DNA of 36,220 nucleotides, from positions 1 to 36,220 of the forward strand of contig JAGHAF010000074.1 of assembly GCA_021161675.1 (NCBI GenBank), in the 5' to 3' direction. Within the stretch, counting starts at the first letter, position 1, and each line of letters opens with the position of its first letter. A program made the position numbers and the translations under genes. This document shows positions 1 to 7,502 of the stretch, one piece after another. This DNA comes from Planctomycetota bacterium. Lineage in GTDB: Bacteria > Planctomycetota > Brocadiia > SM23-32. The notes beneath the pieces were generated by a model. That model was not told the origin of the DNA, did not search any database, and was given only the letters and a program-made list of their open reading frames with translations.

Positions 1-172
1 CCGCCGCGCTCACCGAGATCCACAGGGCGGACCTGACCTCCGGCTCCGCCAGCGCCCGCCAGAGGGAGAGCGGGCTCTCCTTCGAAACCATCGTGATTAG
101 CGGCAGCGCGAAGCACAGCAGCAGCAATGCGCCCGCGGCGGCGAACAGCGGCGTGAGCAGCGATTTACGCAT
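1..172 (-). CDS. ABC transporter permease, tungstate/molybdate type (N-terminal part)
   Basis: Only the first 57 codons are present; the rest lies beyond the left edge. The ATG at 172 lies two bases after the stop of the upstream binding-protein gene, so the two are surely co-transcribed. The translation starts MRKSLLTPLF and runs into a long hydrophobic alanine- and leucine-rich stretch (about residues 7-27), the expected first membrane helix of a ModB/WtpB-type permease. It is followed by a polar segment with SPLSLWRALAEPEV and then ALWISVSAA, resembling the periplasmic loop and second helix of that family. Function is inferred mainly from position after a WtpA-like binding protein. An ATPase subunit would be expected further left but is not visible. 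Confidence 0.72.
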   Translation of the reverse strand, partial: MRKSLLTPLFAAAGALLLLCFALPLITMVSKESPLSLWRALAEPEVRSALWISVSAA

Positions 173-174
173 GA

Positions 175-1155
175 TCAATCGTCCTCCCCGCTCGATTTCT
201 TTTCGGCAAGTGAGAGCGGCGACGGGCCGAACTCCTCCAGTATGTCCCGGCCCGCTTCGGAGAGGAGGAGCCGGATGAACTCCCCGCCCAGCCTGGGATG
301 CGGCGCGCCGCGAGGGACGGTGACGCCGTAGAGAATCGGCCCGGCCTCGATCAGCGCGCTGCGGCCGGGCTTGTCGCAGAACTGCCGCACCCACACCCGG
401 CCGTACCTCCCCGCCAGGGACTGGCGGCCCAGGTTCACTTCGTCCGGCAGCTCCAGGAAGTGGAGCCCGTGTTGCCGGGCCACGCTCCGGTAGATGAACA
501 GGTAGTCAATGGCGCCCAATTCCAGAAGCGGCAGAAGACCCGTCTCCTTCGGGCGCATGAAGAGCCTCCCCCGGTAGCGCACGCCTTCCGGGACCTGGAT
601 GGCGGCGACGCCGTCTTCCACGGTCACGGACAGGTTGGAGTGATCCAGAATCAGTTTCTCGAACAACCCATCCCCGCCCGCCAGGTAGACGCAGAACAGG
701 GCGCGATAGCCGCAGGGGTCCAGGTTGGGATTGGACATGCCGACGCGGCCGGCGCCCTCACGGAGCGCTTGCCGCCAGTTATCGGGAGAGATCGGATCGG
801 CGCCGTCGGCGTATGCTATCACCATCGAGCTTCGCGCGAAGACGGTGTAGTCGTCGGCCCATTTGGGTTCGGCGTCTATCATGAGCCGCTGGAGCAAGCG
901 GCAGTCCGCCGAGGCCACCACGTCGGCCGGGCGGCCCAGCTCCGTGACCTGGCGTATGGCGGCGGCGCTGCCGTATGCCTCCCGGCGGACGTCTACGGAG
1001 GGATACCGCGCCTCGAACTCCGCCTCCAGCGCCCGAAAGGACGCCGACAGGCTGCCGGCGTGGAATACCTTGAGCTCCACCTTCTCCGGCCCTCGGCCGC
1101 AGCCGACAAGGCACAGGGTCAGCGCCGCGCTAACCAGGCAGTCCGTCCACCTCAT
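175..1155 (-). CDS. wtpA: Tungstate/molybdate ABC transporter substrate-binding lipoprotein (WtpA/ModA-like)
   Basis: This 326-residue protein captures tungstate or molybdate oxyanions outside the inner membrane and delivers them to the permease encoded next. It begins with a lipoprotein signal: a short basic start, a hydrophobic core and a lipobox ending LVGC at about residue 19. Family signatures follow: VFHAGSLS near residue 30, RQVTELGRPADVVASAD near 67-83, and SNPNLDPCGYRALF near 140-153, which is typical of the WtpA branch. The gene overlaps the end of the modE-like gene by 26 bp and ends two bases before the permease ATG, indicating tight coupling. Neighbouring formate dehydrogenase and MobB-like genes fit a molybdenum/tungsten supply role. 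Whether W or Mo is preferred cannot be read from sequence. Confidence 0.88.
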   Translation of the reverse strand: MRWTDCLVSAALTLCLVGCGRGPEKVELKVFHAGSLSASFRALEAEFEARYPSVDVRREAYGSAAAIRQVTELGRPADVVASADCRLLQRLMIDAEPKWADDYTVFARSSMVIAYADGADPISPDNWRQALREGAGRVGMSNPNLDPCGYRALFCVYLAGGDGLFEKLILDHSNLSVTVEDGVAAIQVPEGVRYRGRLFMRPKETGLLPLLELGAIDYLFIYRSVARQHGLHFLELPDEVNLGRQSLAGRYGRVWVRQFCDKPGRSALIEAGPILYGVTVPRGAPHPRLGGEFIRLLLSEAGRDILEEFGPSPLSLAEKKSSGEDD

Positions 1156-1468
1156 CCTGCAACTCTCCGAGCAAGTCTTGAAGTTGCGCGTCCAGCCGGC
1201 CGAAAACGTCCAGCAGTCCCCGGCCGAACTCGGTCAGCCGCGCCCCGCCGCCCGATTTCCCGCCGCGGGTGGCGTCAACGAGCCGCCTGCCCAGCCTTTC
1301 CTCGCTGGCGTTTATCATCGCCCAGGCGTGCCGATAGGACATGTCGAGCTGCTCGGCGGCGGCGCGGATGGAGCCTTTCGCCCTAAGGGCCTCGAGCAGG
1401 GCGGCCCTGCCGCGCCCGAAGACGTGCTCCCCTTCCGCCTCGATCCAGATTTTCCCTCGCACTTTCAT
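1130..1468 (-). CDS. ModE-like winged-helix regulator, DNA-binding domain only
   Basis: A 112-residue protein matching the N-terminal LysR-like winged helix of ModE. Signatures are FGRGRAALLEALRAKGSIRAAAEQLDMSY (about 18-47), then RHAWAMI, and GGKSGGGARLTEFG around 69-83. Classical ModE (about 260 residues) carries two molybdate-binding Mop domains after the helix-turn-helix; these are absent, so oxyanion sensing must be missing or supplied by another protein. I chose ATG at 1468 because it makes an ATGA overlap with the stop of the upstream small gene; a GTG three codons earlier is possible. It overlaps wtpA by 26 bp, so it probably autoregulates this transport operon. Confidence 0.82.
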   Translation of the reverse strand: MKVRGKIWIEAEGEHVFGRGRAALLEALRAKGSIRAAAEQLDMSYRHAWAMINASEERLGRRLVDATRGGKSGGGARLTEFGRGLLDVFGRLDAQLQDLLGELQDEVDGLPG

Positions 1469-1650
1469 CCGAAGCACCCGAGCTGGCAGGAGACGATCTT
1501 TACCTTCTCGGCGTTACACGCCTTGCCGATCTCTCTCGGGTCCACGTCCAGCCGTCGGGCCAGCTCCAGCGCCGCGGCGCACCTGATGCGGCCCTCGGCG
1601 CTTGCGCCGCGGACCGCCCTGCGGATCTCTTCCCGTCTTGCCTCATCCAT
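1465..1650 (-). CDS. Small conserved protein with C-terminal CQLGCFG motif
   Basis: A 61-residue protein, largely helical and charged, ending in KACNAEKVKIVSCQLGCFG. The three cysteines (one about ten residues before a CxxxC pair at the very end) could bind a metal or cluster. The central stretch ALELARRLDVDPREIGKACN resembles a small helix-turn-helix fold. The start ATG at 1650 has a strong ribosome binding site (GGGAGG). It overlaps the modE-like start by four bases (ATGA). I recall similar small proteins near molybdate/tungstate transport or formate dehydrogenase genes but cannot assign a function. Given the truncated ModE next door, a partner or sensor role is conceivable; this is inference only. 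Confidence 0.7.
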   Translation of the reverse strand: MDEARREEIRRAVRGASAEGRIRCAAALELARRLDVDPREIGKACNAEKVKIVSCQLGCFG

Positions 1651-1701
1651 AATGCGCCTCCCGCGCGAAATGCAGCTCAGGCGTCTTCGCCTGAGATCGT
1701 T

Positions 1702-2154
1702 TTAGCGCAGAGCAACGACAAAGTCCGCGCGCGCCCGGCAGCGCTCGGCGCCGGGCTTGATCGGCCCCGGCCCGTCCACGAAGAAAGCCACGTCCGGCCG
1801 CAGTTCCAGGGCCAGCGAATTGGTCTCGAAGATGAGCACGCGCGCGCCGGCGGCTTCTATCAGCCTCCGGGCGGCGGGCGGCAGATCCTGCGGCGCTCCG
1901 CTGAGCAGGAAGGCCGCGCCGGCGCCCGCGGCGAGGTAGCGCCCGGTGTCCTTTTGCGGGCTCTCGGTCACGTCCATTTCCTCTACTACTCGCACGTCGC
2001 CCTCGGCGCGGGCCTGGACCTTCACCGCCACGGCGCCGGGGCAGAGCGCCAGCAGGGATTCGACTAACCGCGTCTTGCCGACGCCCGCGCAGGCGCCGGA
2101 CACGGTGACAATTATCGTGTCGCCGCCGCCGGAAGCGTTATGCGTATTCTGCAT
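1702..2154 (-). CDS. P-loop GTPase related to molybdopterin-guanine dinucleotide protein MobB
   Basis: About 150 residues from the ATG at 2154, with a Walker A motif GACAGVGKTRL near residues 19-29, right after a beta strand (IIVTVS). Later segments AAFLLSG, ARVLIFETNSLAL and PDVAFFVDGP fit the strand-and-loop pattern of MobB-type P-loop proteins, which assist attachment of GMP to molybdopterin. The reading frame stays open to a TTG at 2202, but that would overlap the HicB-like gene, and residues before 2154 look non-native. It lies 51 bp before the CQLGCFG gene and downstream of formate dehydrogenase, an enzyme needing a guanine-dinucleotide Mo/W cofactor. Canonical MobB features beyond the P-loop are weak, so the exact family is uncertain. 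Confidence 0.65.
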   Translation of the reverse strand: MQNTHNASGGGDTIIVTVSGACAGVGKTRLVESLLALCPGAVAVKVQARAEGDVRVVEEMDVTESPQKDTGRYLAAGAGAAFLLSGAPQDLPPAARRLIEAAGARVLIFETNSLALELRPDVAFFVDGPGPIKPGAERCRARADFVVALR

Positions 2155-2198
2155 ATCGGTCGCCAAAAAAATATGTCCTATACAGCTCATAAGACCCG

Positions 2199-2390
2199 TC
2201 AACAGTCGGACAGGGGTTCCTCGTGAGCCCGCATGTCCTCAATGCACAGCTCGATCGCCTCGCGGATGTTCGCCAGGGCCTGGTCAACGCTGTCGCCCTG
2301 ACTGTAACATCCCGGCAGCGAGGGACATAGCACCACGTACCCCCCCGCAGGGTCTGGTTCCAAGACCACTTTGAAATCCAACGTCGCCAT
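2199..2390 (-). CDS. HicB-like family protein (orphan antitoxin-type domain)
   Basis: A 63-residue protein with the compact HicB fold signature: a first strand LDFKVVLEPD, then GGYVVLCPSLPGCYSQGDSVDQALANIREAIELCIEDM. The pattern GGYxVxxPxLPGCxSQGDSxxEAxxNIxEAI is typical of HicB and UPF0150-type proteins. HicB antitoxins normally pair with a short HicA toxin (a double-stranded RNA-binding fold), but no HicA-like frame lies on either side, and there is no extra C-terminal DNA-binding domain. A GAGGAG ribosome binding site lies eight bases before the ATG. The gene sits between formate dehydrogenase and the MobB-like gene in the same orientation. Such orphan HicB-like proteins are common and often of unknown role. 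Confidence 0.78.
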   Translation of the reverse strand: MATLDFKVVLEPDPAGGYVVLCPSLPGCYSQGDSVDQALANIREAIELCIEDMRAHEEPLSDC

Positions 2391-2426
2391 CTGTCTATCT
2401 CCTCAGGCGTCCCCCGGGGCTCTCGT

Positions 2427-2444
2427 TATACTATGAAGAGTATA
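2427..2444. promoter_or_regulatory. Inverted repeat TATACT-N6-AGTATA upstream of the HicB-like gene
   Basis: A perfect six-base inverted repeat with a six-base spacer lies 37 bases upstream of the HicB-like ATG and eight bases beyond the formate dehydrogenase stop. Its half sites resemble a -10 element on either strand. It could be a promoter/operator for autoregulation, as HicB-type proteins often bind their own promoter, but no clear -35 box was found. Confidence 0.35.
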
Positions 2445-2451
2445 CCACTTC

Positions 2452-5139
2452 TCATCCCATTTCGCGTAGTTTCTCTAATTTCACGGCGCAGACTTTCAGT
2501 TCGGGGATCTTCGCAATGGGGTCCAGCGCCGGATTGGTGAGGACGTTGGCGGGGGCCTCGCGGAAGTGGAACGGCATGAAGATCGTGCCCGGCCGGGACC
2601 TCTCGGTCACGACGGCGCGCGCCCGGACGGCGCCGCGGCGGGTGCTCAGCTCCACGACGTCGCCCTCGCGGATGCCTTCGGAGGCGGCGTCGCGGGGATG
2701 TATCTCGAAGGGCGCCGGGGGCGAGATTTCTTCAAGCCCCTCCGTCCGCCGGGTGAGCGTGCCCGTGTGGAAGTGATAGAGGAAACGCCCCGTGGTCAGT
2801 ATGAACGGGTATTCATCATCGGGCAGTTCCGCCGCCTCCCGAAAGGGCGTGGGGTGGAACTTGCCGAGCCCGCGGGCGAATCCCCCTTCGTGCAGGAACA
2901 CTGTCCCCGGATGTTCAGCATCCGGGCAGGGCCACTGAAGGCCGTAGGGCTCGAGCCTGTCGTAGGAGATGCCGCCGTAGATCGGCGTCAGCGCGGCCAT
3001 CTCGTCCATGATCTGGGACGGATGGTCGTAACGCATCTCGTAGCCCATCCGCCCCGAAAGGTCGCATATTATCCGCCAGTCCGGCCGGGCGGCGCCGGGC
3101 GGCGCCACGGCCTTGCGGATGCGCTGGACGCGGCGCTCGGTGCTGGTGAAGGCGCCGTCTTTCTCGGCGAAGCAGGCGGCCGGCAGCGCCACGTCGGCCA
3201 GTTGGGCGGTCTCGGACAGGAATATGTCCTGCACGCAGAGGAAGTCCAGGTTCTTCAGCCCTTCGCCGACGTGCGTCAGGTCCGGATCGCTCAGCATGGG
3301 GTTCTCCCCCATGATGTACATCGCTTTGACGCGCCCTTCATGGGCGGCGTTCATCATCTCCACCACGGTGAGGCCCGGTTCGTCCGGCAGGGGGACGCCC
3401 CAGGCTTCCTCGAACTTGCCCCGCGCCGCCGGATCGTCCACCTTCTGATAGCCGGGCAGGACGTCCGGCAGCGCGCCGAGGTCGCAGGCGCCCTGCACGT
3501 TGTTCTGGCCCCTGAGGGGGTTGACGCCGCTGGACTCTTTGCCCACGTTGCCGGTCAGCATGGCCAGGTTGGCCAGGGCGAACACGTTGTCGGAGCCGGT
3601 GGTGTGCTGGGTGATGCCCATCGCGAAGATGACGCTGGCCCGCTCGGCGCCGGCGAACATGCGTGCGGCGCGGCGGATGTCCTCGGCCGGCACGCCGGTT
3701 ATCCGCGCGGCGCTCTCGAGGTCGCTCTGCTCGAGAATCGCGCGGAATTCGGCGAAGTTTTCGGTTCGTTCCTCGATGAAGTCCTCGTCGGCGAGGCCCT
3801 CGTCCAGTATGACCTTCATCATGGCATTCAGCAGGGCCACGTCCGTGCCCGAGCGCTGGCGCAGGTGGACGTCCGCGAAGCGGGCCAGTTCGATCTTGCG
3901 AGGGTCGGCGACGATGAGCGTGGCGCCGCGCTTCAGGACGGCCGCTTTGATCTTGAGCGCGATGATGGGGTGGGCCTCGGTGGTATTGGAACCGATGACG
4001 AAGATGCAGCCGGCGCCTTCGATTTCGTTGATGGAGTTTGTCATTGCGCCGCTGCCGAAGGCGCGGGCCATCCCGGCGACCGTAGAGGCGTGGCAGAGCC
4101 GGGCGCAGTGGTCCACGTTGTTGGTGCCCACGACGGCGCGCATGAATTTCTGGAACAGGTAGTTCTCCTCGTTGGTGCACTTGGCGGAGCTGAGGCCGGC
4201 CACCGAATCGGGGCCGTATTGAGACTTTGCGCGGTTCAGATTCTCGGCGACGAGGTCCAGCGCCTCGTCCCACGTGGCCGGCGTCAGCCTGCCGTCGCGG
4301 CGGACGAGGGGCGTGGTGAGGCGGTCCTCGGAGTGGACGAAATCGAGCCCGAATCGGCCTTTCACGCACAGGCTGCCCCGGTTGACGGGATGCTCGGTCT
4401 CCGGGCGCACCTGGACTATTCTGCCGCTCCGGACGCCGAGCACGAGCCCGCATCCGCAGCCGCAGTAGGGGCAGATGGTGCGCACCTCGCGGCTCGGGGG
4501 CAGGGCCTCGGACTTGACCGAGAGCGCGCCCGTGGGGCAGCGATCAATGCACTCTCCGCAGGACTCGCAGACTGTGAGGTTGATAGGCTCCTCCATGAAG
4601 GTGGAGACGTGGGTGTCGTATCCGCGTCCGGCGAAACCGATAGCGCCCACTGCCCGCAGTTCCTGGCACGCCCTGACGCACCGGCCGCAGAGGATGCACT
4701 TTGACAGGTCCCGGACGAAGAACGGGTTGCTCTCGTCCAGGATGGACTCCCGCTCGAAGGCGGGAAGCCGCTGCTGGCTGATTCCCAGGTAGGCGGCGAT
4801 CTCCTGCAGCTCGCAGCGCTGGTTAGAAGAGCAGGTCAGACAGCTCTCAGGATGGTCAGCGATAAGCAGTTCGCAGATGGTGCGGCGCACGTCGTTGACC
4901 TCCGGCACGTCGCTATGCACGACCATTCCGTCCACGGCCTTCGTCATGCAGGCGGGCTGCATGGCGTTCATCCCGTCCACAAGCACCAGGCAAAGGCGGC
5001 ACGCGCCGTATGGCTCCAGGTCCGGCTGATAGCACAGAGAGGGGATGTACACACCGGCGTCGAGGGCGGCCTGGAGGATCGAGCTGCCTTCTGCGGTTTC
5101 CACCTGCCGGCCGTCAATGGTGATGGTGATTTCGCTCAC
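2452..5139 (-). CDS. fdsA: NAD-dependent formate dehydrogenase, catalytic alpha subunit (FdsA-like)
   Basis: An 895-residue iron-sulfur molybdo/tungsto-enzyme oxidising formate to CO2, or the reverse. Using GTG at 5139, which overlaps the upstream stop as GTGA and follows AAGGAAG, the domains are: a plant-type [2Fe-2S] region with four cysteines (about 36-64); a His-Cys cluster HPESCLTC...C (96-109); two [4Fe-4S] motifs CILCGRC and CESCGEC (148-201); the FDH [4Fe-4S] motif CPYCGCGC with distal C258; then the molybdopterin domain. The active-site loop NVDHCARLCH carries a catalytic cysteine at about 349 in place of selenocysteine, and no in-frame TGA is used. Length and layout match FdsA or the FDH subunit of bifurcating complexes. 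It is the last gene of the fdsGBA-like operon. Confidence 0.92.
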   Translation of the reverse strand: MSEITITIDGRQVETAEGSSILQAALDAGVYIPSLCYQPDLEPYGACRLCLVLVDGMNAMQPACMTKAVDGMVVHSDVPEVNDVRRTICELLIADHPESCLTCSSNQRCELQEIAAYLGISQQRLPAFERESILDESNPFFVRDLSKCILCGRCVRACQELRAVGAIGFAGRGYDTHVSTFMEEPINLTVCESCGECIDRCPTGALSVKSEALPPSREVRTICPYCGCGCGLVLGVRSGRIVQVRPETEHPVNRGSLCVKGRFGLDFVHSEDRLTTPLVRRDGRLTPATWDEALDLVAENLNRAKSQYGPDSVAGLSSAKCTNEENYLFQKFMRAVVGTNNVDHCARLCHASTVAGMARAFGSGAMTNSINEIEGAGCIFVIGSNTTEAHPIIALKIKAAVLKRGATLIVADPRKIELARFADVHLRQRSGTDVALLNAMMKVILDEGLADEDFIEERTENFAEFRAILEQSDLESAARITGVPAEDIRRAARMFAGAERASVIFAMGITQHTTGSDNVFALANLAMLTGNVGKESSGVNPLRGQNNVQGACDLGALPDVLPGYQKVDDPAARGKFEEAWGVPLPDEPGLTVVEMMNAAHEGRVKAMYIMGENPMLSDPDLTHVGEGLKNLDFLCVQDIFLSETAQLADVALPAACFAEKDGAFTSTERRVQRIRKAVAPPGAARPDWRIICDLSGRMGYEMRYDHPSQIMDEMAALTPIYGGISYDRLEPYGLQWPCPDAEHPGTVFLHEGGFARGLGKFHPTPFREAAELPDDEYPFILTTGRFLYHFHTGTLTRRTEGLEEISPPAPFEIHPRDAASEGIREGDVVELSTRRGAVRARAVVTERSRPGTIFMPFHFREAPANVLTNPALDPIAKIPELKVCAVKLEKLREMG

Positions 5140-6830
5140 GCCTGCTTCCTTTCTCCGTGCATTGGGCAAACGCCCGCAGGGCAGACGCCGCGTCCGATGT
5201 GGGCCTCATAAACCGAGCCGAAATGGCGAATCGCGCTCAGAACGGGGTTCGGCGCGGCCTGGCCGAGTCCGCACGCCGACGCGACTTTCATTGCCGCTCC
5301 GATTCGCTTCAGATTCTCCACGTCCGTCGCTCTGCCTCGACCTTCTGTGATGGCCTTGACGATGTTCAACATCTGCCTCGCGCCGAGGCGGCATGGGACG
5401 CACTTGCCGCAGGATTCATCGGACAAGAACTCGAGCTGATTCAGCAGGATGTCGAGGACGCAACGGCTCTCGTCGGCGACCAGGATGGCTCCCGTGCCCA
5501 TCATGGCGCCGGCGGGCTGGAGCGAATCGAAATCAACCGGCGTATCGAGGTATTCGGGAGGAAGAAAGCCTCCCGCAATCCCGCCGAGCAGCACGGCGCC
5601 GAGCCCGGCGCCTTCGGGCAGCCCGCCGCCCGCGCCCTCAATGAGCCTGCGCAGGGTCACGCCGAGCGGGAACTCCACCACGCCGGGGCGGGATACGTCG
5701 CCGGCCAGTGTGAAGAGCTTGGCGCCGGGTGAATCGGCGGCGCCGAGACTGCGGAACGCATCGGCGCCGCGCTCCAGGATGAGCGGCGCGTTGGCGAGGG
5801 TTTCGACGTTGTTCACCACGGTCGGTTCCGCCCACAGGCCGGCCTGCGCCGGATATGGAGGCCGGGCCCGCGGGACGGGCCGCTTGCTTTCGAGGGACTC
5901 CAGCAGGCCGGTTTCCTCGCCACAGACGTAGGAGCTTATCCCCGTGCGCAGTTCAAGCTCGAAGCTGAAATCGGCGCCCAGCGCATGCGCGCCGCACAGC
6001 CCCAGTTCGTATGCCTGGTTGATGGCGGTGCGCAGTGTGCGGGCGAGAGCCGGGTAGTGAGCCTGGACAAATATGTGACCCTCGCCGGCCCCGACGGCAT
6101 ATCCGGCAATCAACATCCCTTCCAAGAGGGCGTGGGGGTCGCTTTCGAGGAGGAAGCGGTCCTTAAACGTTCCGGGCTCTCCTTCTTCGGCGTTGGCGAC
6201 GATGTGTTTCGAGCTTCCGGCCGCCTCGTAGACAAAGCGCCATTTTCTGCCCGTCGGGAAGCCGACGCCGCCGCGCCCACGCAGGCCGGAGCGTTCGACC
6301 TCGGTGATGACGTCCTCGGGCGACATAGTCAGCGCCTTCGCCAGCCCCTGGTAGCCTCCGTTGGCGATGTAATGGTCAATGTTGTCAGGAGCGATGCGTC
6401 CACAGTTGCGGGTGAGCAGCCGCGCCTGTCCCTGCATCATGGGGAGGTCTTCGAGCCTTGGAACACCGTCCAGCGAGGCGCCGTTCGTCGTCGCCAGCGC
6501 CAGGTCCGCGCGGGGTTCCCCTTTGCCGACGTGCCAGCGCGCCAGCTCCTTCGCAGCGGCGGGCGTGACCTTGCCGTAGAGGACCGACGCCGTCCCCGGC
6601 AGGGCGATCTCAACGAGGGGTTCGGCGTAACATATGCCGAGGCATCCGACGCTGACGACGCGCGCCTGCTTGCCGATCTTGCCCAGTTCAGACCTGATTG
6701 CGTCAATGACCTCTGAAGAGCCGGCCGCCCGGCCGCAGGAAGCGTCGCCAACCAGAACGAGCGCACCGGGGCCGCCTCTGAACTGGCGCCACGTCGCCTC
6801 CGCGCGCTTCTGTATCTCGGCAAAGGTCAT
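5136..6830 (-). CDS. fdsB: Formate dehydrogenase beta subunit, NADH/FMN-binding NuoF-like (FdsB)
   Basis: A 564-residue diaphorase subunit passing electrons between formate and NAD+. The N-terminal thioredoxin-like [2Fe-2S] domain has cysteines C32, C63 and C67 in GDASCGRA and VSVGCLGICYAEP, typical of HoxF/HydB/FdsB. The FMN loop GLRGRGGVGFPTGRKW (about 182-197) and CGEETGLLESLE mark the NuoF core. The [4Fe-4S] motif SCGKCVPC with C474, C477, C480 and C520 follows. The protein ends soon after VCPAGVCPMHG; HydB-type relatives continue there into two ferredoxin clusters, so this version has lost or never had that arm. The ATG at 6830 overlaps the FdsG-like stop (ATGA). Residues before this Met in the longer open frame do not resemble the family. 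Confidence 0.92.
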   Translation of the reverse strand: MTFAEIQKRAEATWRQFRGGPGALVLVGDASCGRAAGSSEVIDAIRSELGKIGKQARVVSVGCLGICYAEPLVEIALPGTASVLYGKVTPAAAKELARWHVGKGEPRADLALATTNGASLDGVPRLEDLPMMQGQARLLTRNCGRIAPDNIDHYIANGGYQGLAKALTMSPEDVITEVERSGLRGRGGVGFPTGRKWRFVYEAAGSSKHIVANAEEGEPGTFKDRFLLESDPHALLEGMLIAGYAVGAGEGHIFVQAHYPALARTLRTAINQAYELGLCGAHALGADFSFELELRTGISSYVCGEETGLLESLESKRPVPRARPPYPAQAGLWAEPTVVNNVETLANAPLILERGADAFRSLGAADSPGAKLFTLAGDVSRPGVVEFPLGVTLRRLIEGAGGGLPEGAGLGAVLLGGIAGGFLPPEYLDTPVDFDSLQPAGAMMGTGAILVADESRCVLDILLNQLEFLSDESCGKCVPCRLGARQMLNIVKAITEGRGRATDVENLKRIGAAMKVASACGLGQAAPNPVLSAIRHFGSVYEAHIGRGVCPAGVCPMHGERKQA

Positions 6831-7276
6831 TCGAGCTTCTCGATCAACTTCAGGACTTTTGCAGGGCTCATGTTCCCGTAGAGCCTGCCATCCACCATCA
6901 CTACGGGAGACATAGCACACAGGCCGAAGCAGGCGACCCGCTCGAGGGTGAACATGTGGTCGGGCGTCGTCTGGCCGGGCTTGAGCGCGAACTTCTTCTC
7001 TATCGCTCGAAGGATTTGGGCGCTGCCGCGGATGTGGCAACTGGTCCCCTCGCACACGCTGACGCTGTGGCGGCCCTGCGGCGCCGTGTGCAGCTGGTCG
7101 TAGAAGGACGCGACACCGAAGACGGCGCTTGCCGGCAACTTGAGGAAGTCGGCCGCTGCGTTCATCGCCTCCGCCGGAAGGTAGCCGAGCGCGTCCTGGA
7201 TGTCTTGCAGGATGGGGATAAGTTCATCGCGCCGGCCCTGGTAGCGCGAGAAGACCTTTTGCAGCTCATTTTGCAC
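6827..7276 (-). CDS. fdsG: Formate dehydrogenase gamma subunit, NuoE-like [2Fe-2S] protein (FdsG)
   Basis: A thioredoxin-fold [2Fe-2S] subunit of about 149 residues, first gene of the fdsGBA-like operon. The helical start (ELQKVFSRYQGRRDELIPILQDIQDALGYLP) leads to ASFYDQL and then the four cluster ligands: CEGTSC and, some 37 residues on, CFGLC. The frame stays open to 7555, but that would run through the divergent promoter and into the DUF502 gene. GTG at 7276 is the only acceptable in-frame start after the promoter inferred at 7335-7363, and the resulting length fits the family (about 160). The ribosome binding site before it is weak, so the exact start is uncertain. The stop overlaps the fdsB ATG by four bases. 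Confidence 0.86.
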   Translation of the reverse strand: MQNELQKVFSRYQGRRDELIPILQDIQDALGYLPAEAMNAAADFLKLPASAVFGVASFYDQLHTAPQGRHSVSVCEGTSCHIRGSAQILRAIEKKFALKPGQTTPDHMFTLERVACFGLCAMSPVVMVDGRLYGNMSPAKVLKLIEKLE

Positions 7277-7334
7277 TTGAGAAGCACCCGTGATTTCCAG
7301 GGATGACGGCGCCGGTCCGTCGCACAGAACGTAC

Positions 7335-7363
7335 AGTCTAACGCGCGCGCCCGGCCCAGGCAA
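7335..7363 (-). promoter_or_regulatory. Candidate sigma70-type promoter of the formate dehydrogenase operon
   Basis: On the minus strand TTGCCT (7363-7358) and TAGACT (7340-7335) are separated by 17 bases. The -35 keeps only the TTG of the consensus; the -10 matches four of six. A transcript from here would begin near 7328, about 50 bases before the GTG start chosen for fdsG. Confidence 0.4.
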
Positions 7364-7408
7364 ACGCAGCGCAGCGGCCCGCGCAACCGCCGAGGAGGAG
7401 CCGTCTGC

Positions 7409-7437
7409 TTGACGGCCCCAACGTGGTTGGATAGAAT
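7409..7437 (+). promoter_or_regulatory. Candidate sigma70-type promoter of the DUF502-hpf-PTS cluster
   Basis: TTGACG (7409-7414) and TAGAAT (7432-7437) are separated by exactly 17 bases, each matching five of six consensus positions. Transcription would start near 7444, about 60 bases before the DUF502 ATG. With the opposite promoter at 7335-7363 it forms a compact divergent control region of about 226 bp. Confidence 0.58.
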
Positions 7438-7502
7438 CGTATTTATGATGTTCTGCCGCAGCCGCAGGTCGTGTCGCGCGAGAGGGACAGGAAGGAAATT
7501 GG

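Noticed and set aside
2566..4704. A 712-codon plus-strand frame opposite the formate dehydrogenase alpha gene
   Set aside because: It is an antisense shadow of a GC-rich gene. Its translation has no recognisable domain, while the minus strand encodes a complete FdsA-like enzyme.
2452..5139. Selenocysteine formate dehydrogenase
   Set aside because: The active-site loop reads CARLC with a normal cysteine codon and there is no in-frame TGA or following selenocysteine hairpin.
6831..7055. Long N-terminal extension of the NuoF-like protein
   Set aside because: It overlaps the FdsG gene in another frame and does not resemble any NuoF start; the ATG at 6830 gives a four-base overlap and family-like length.
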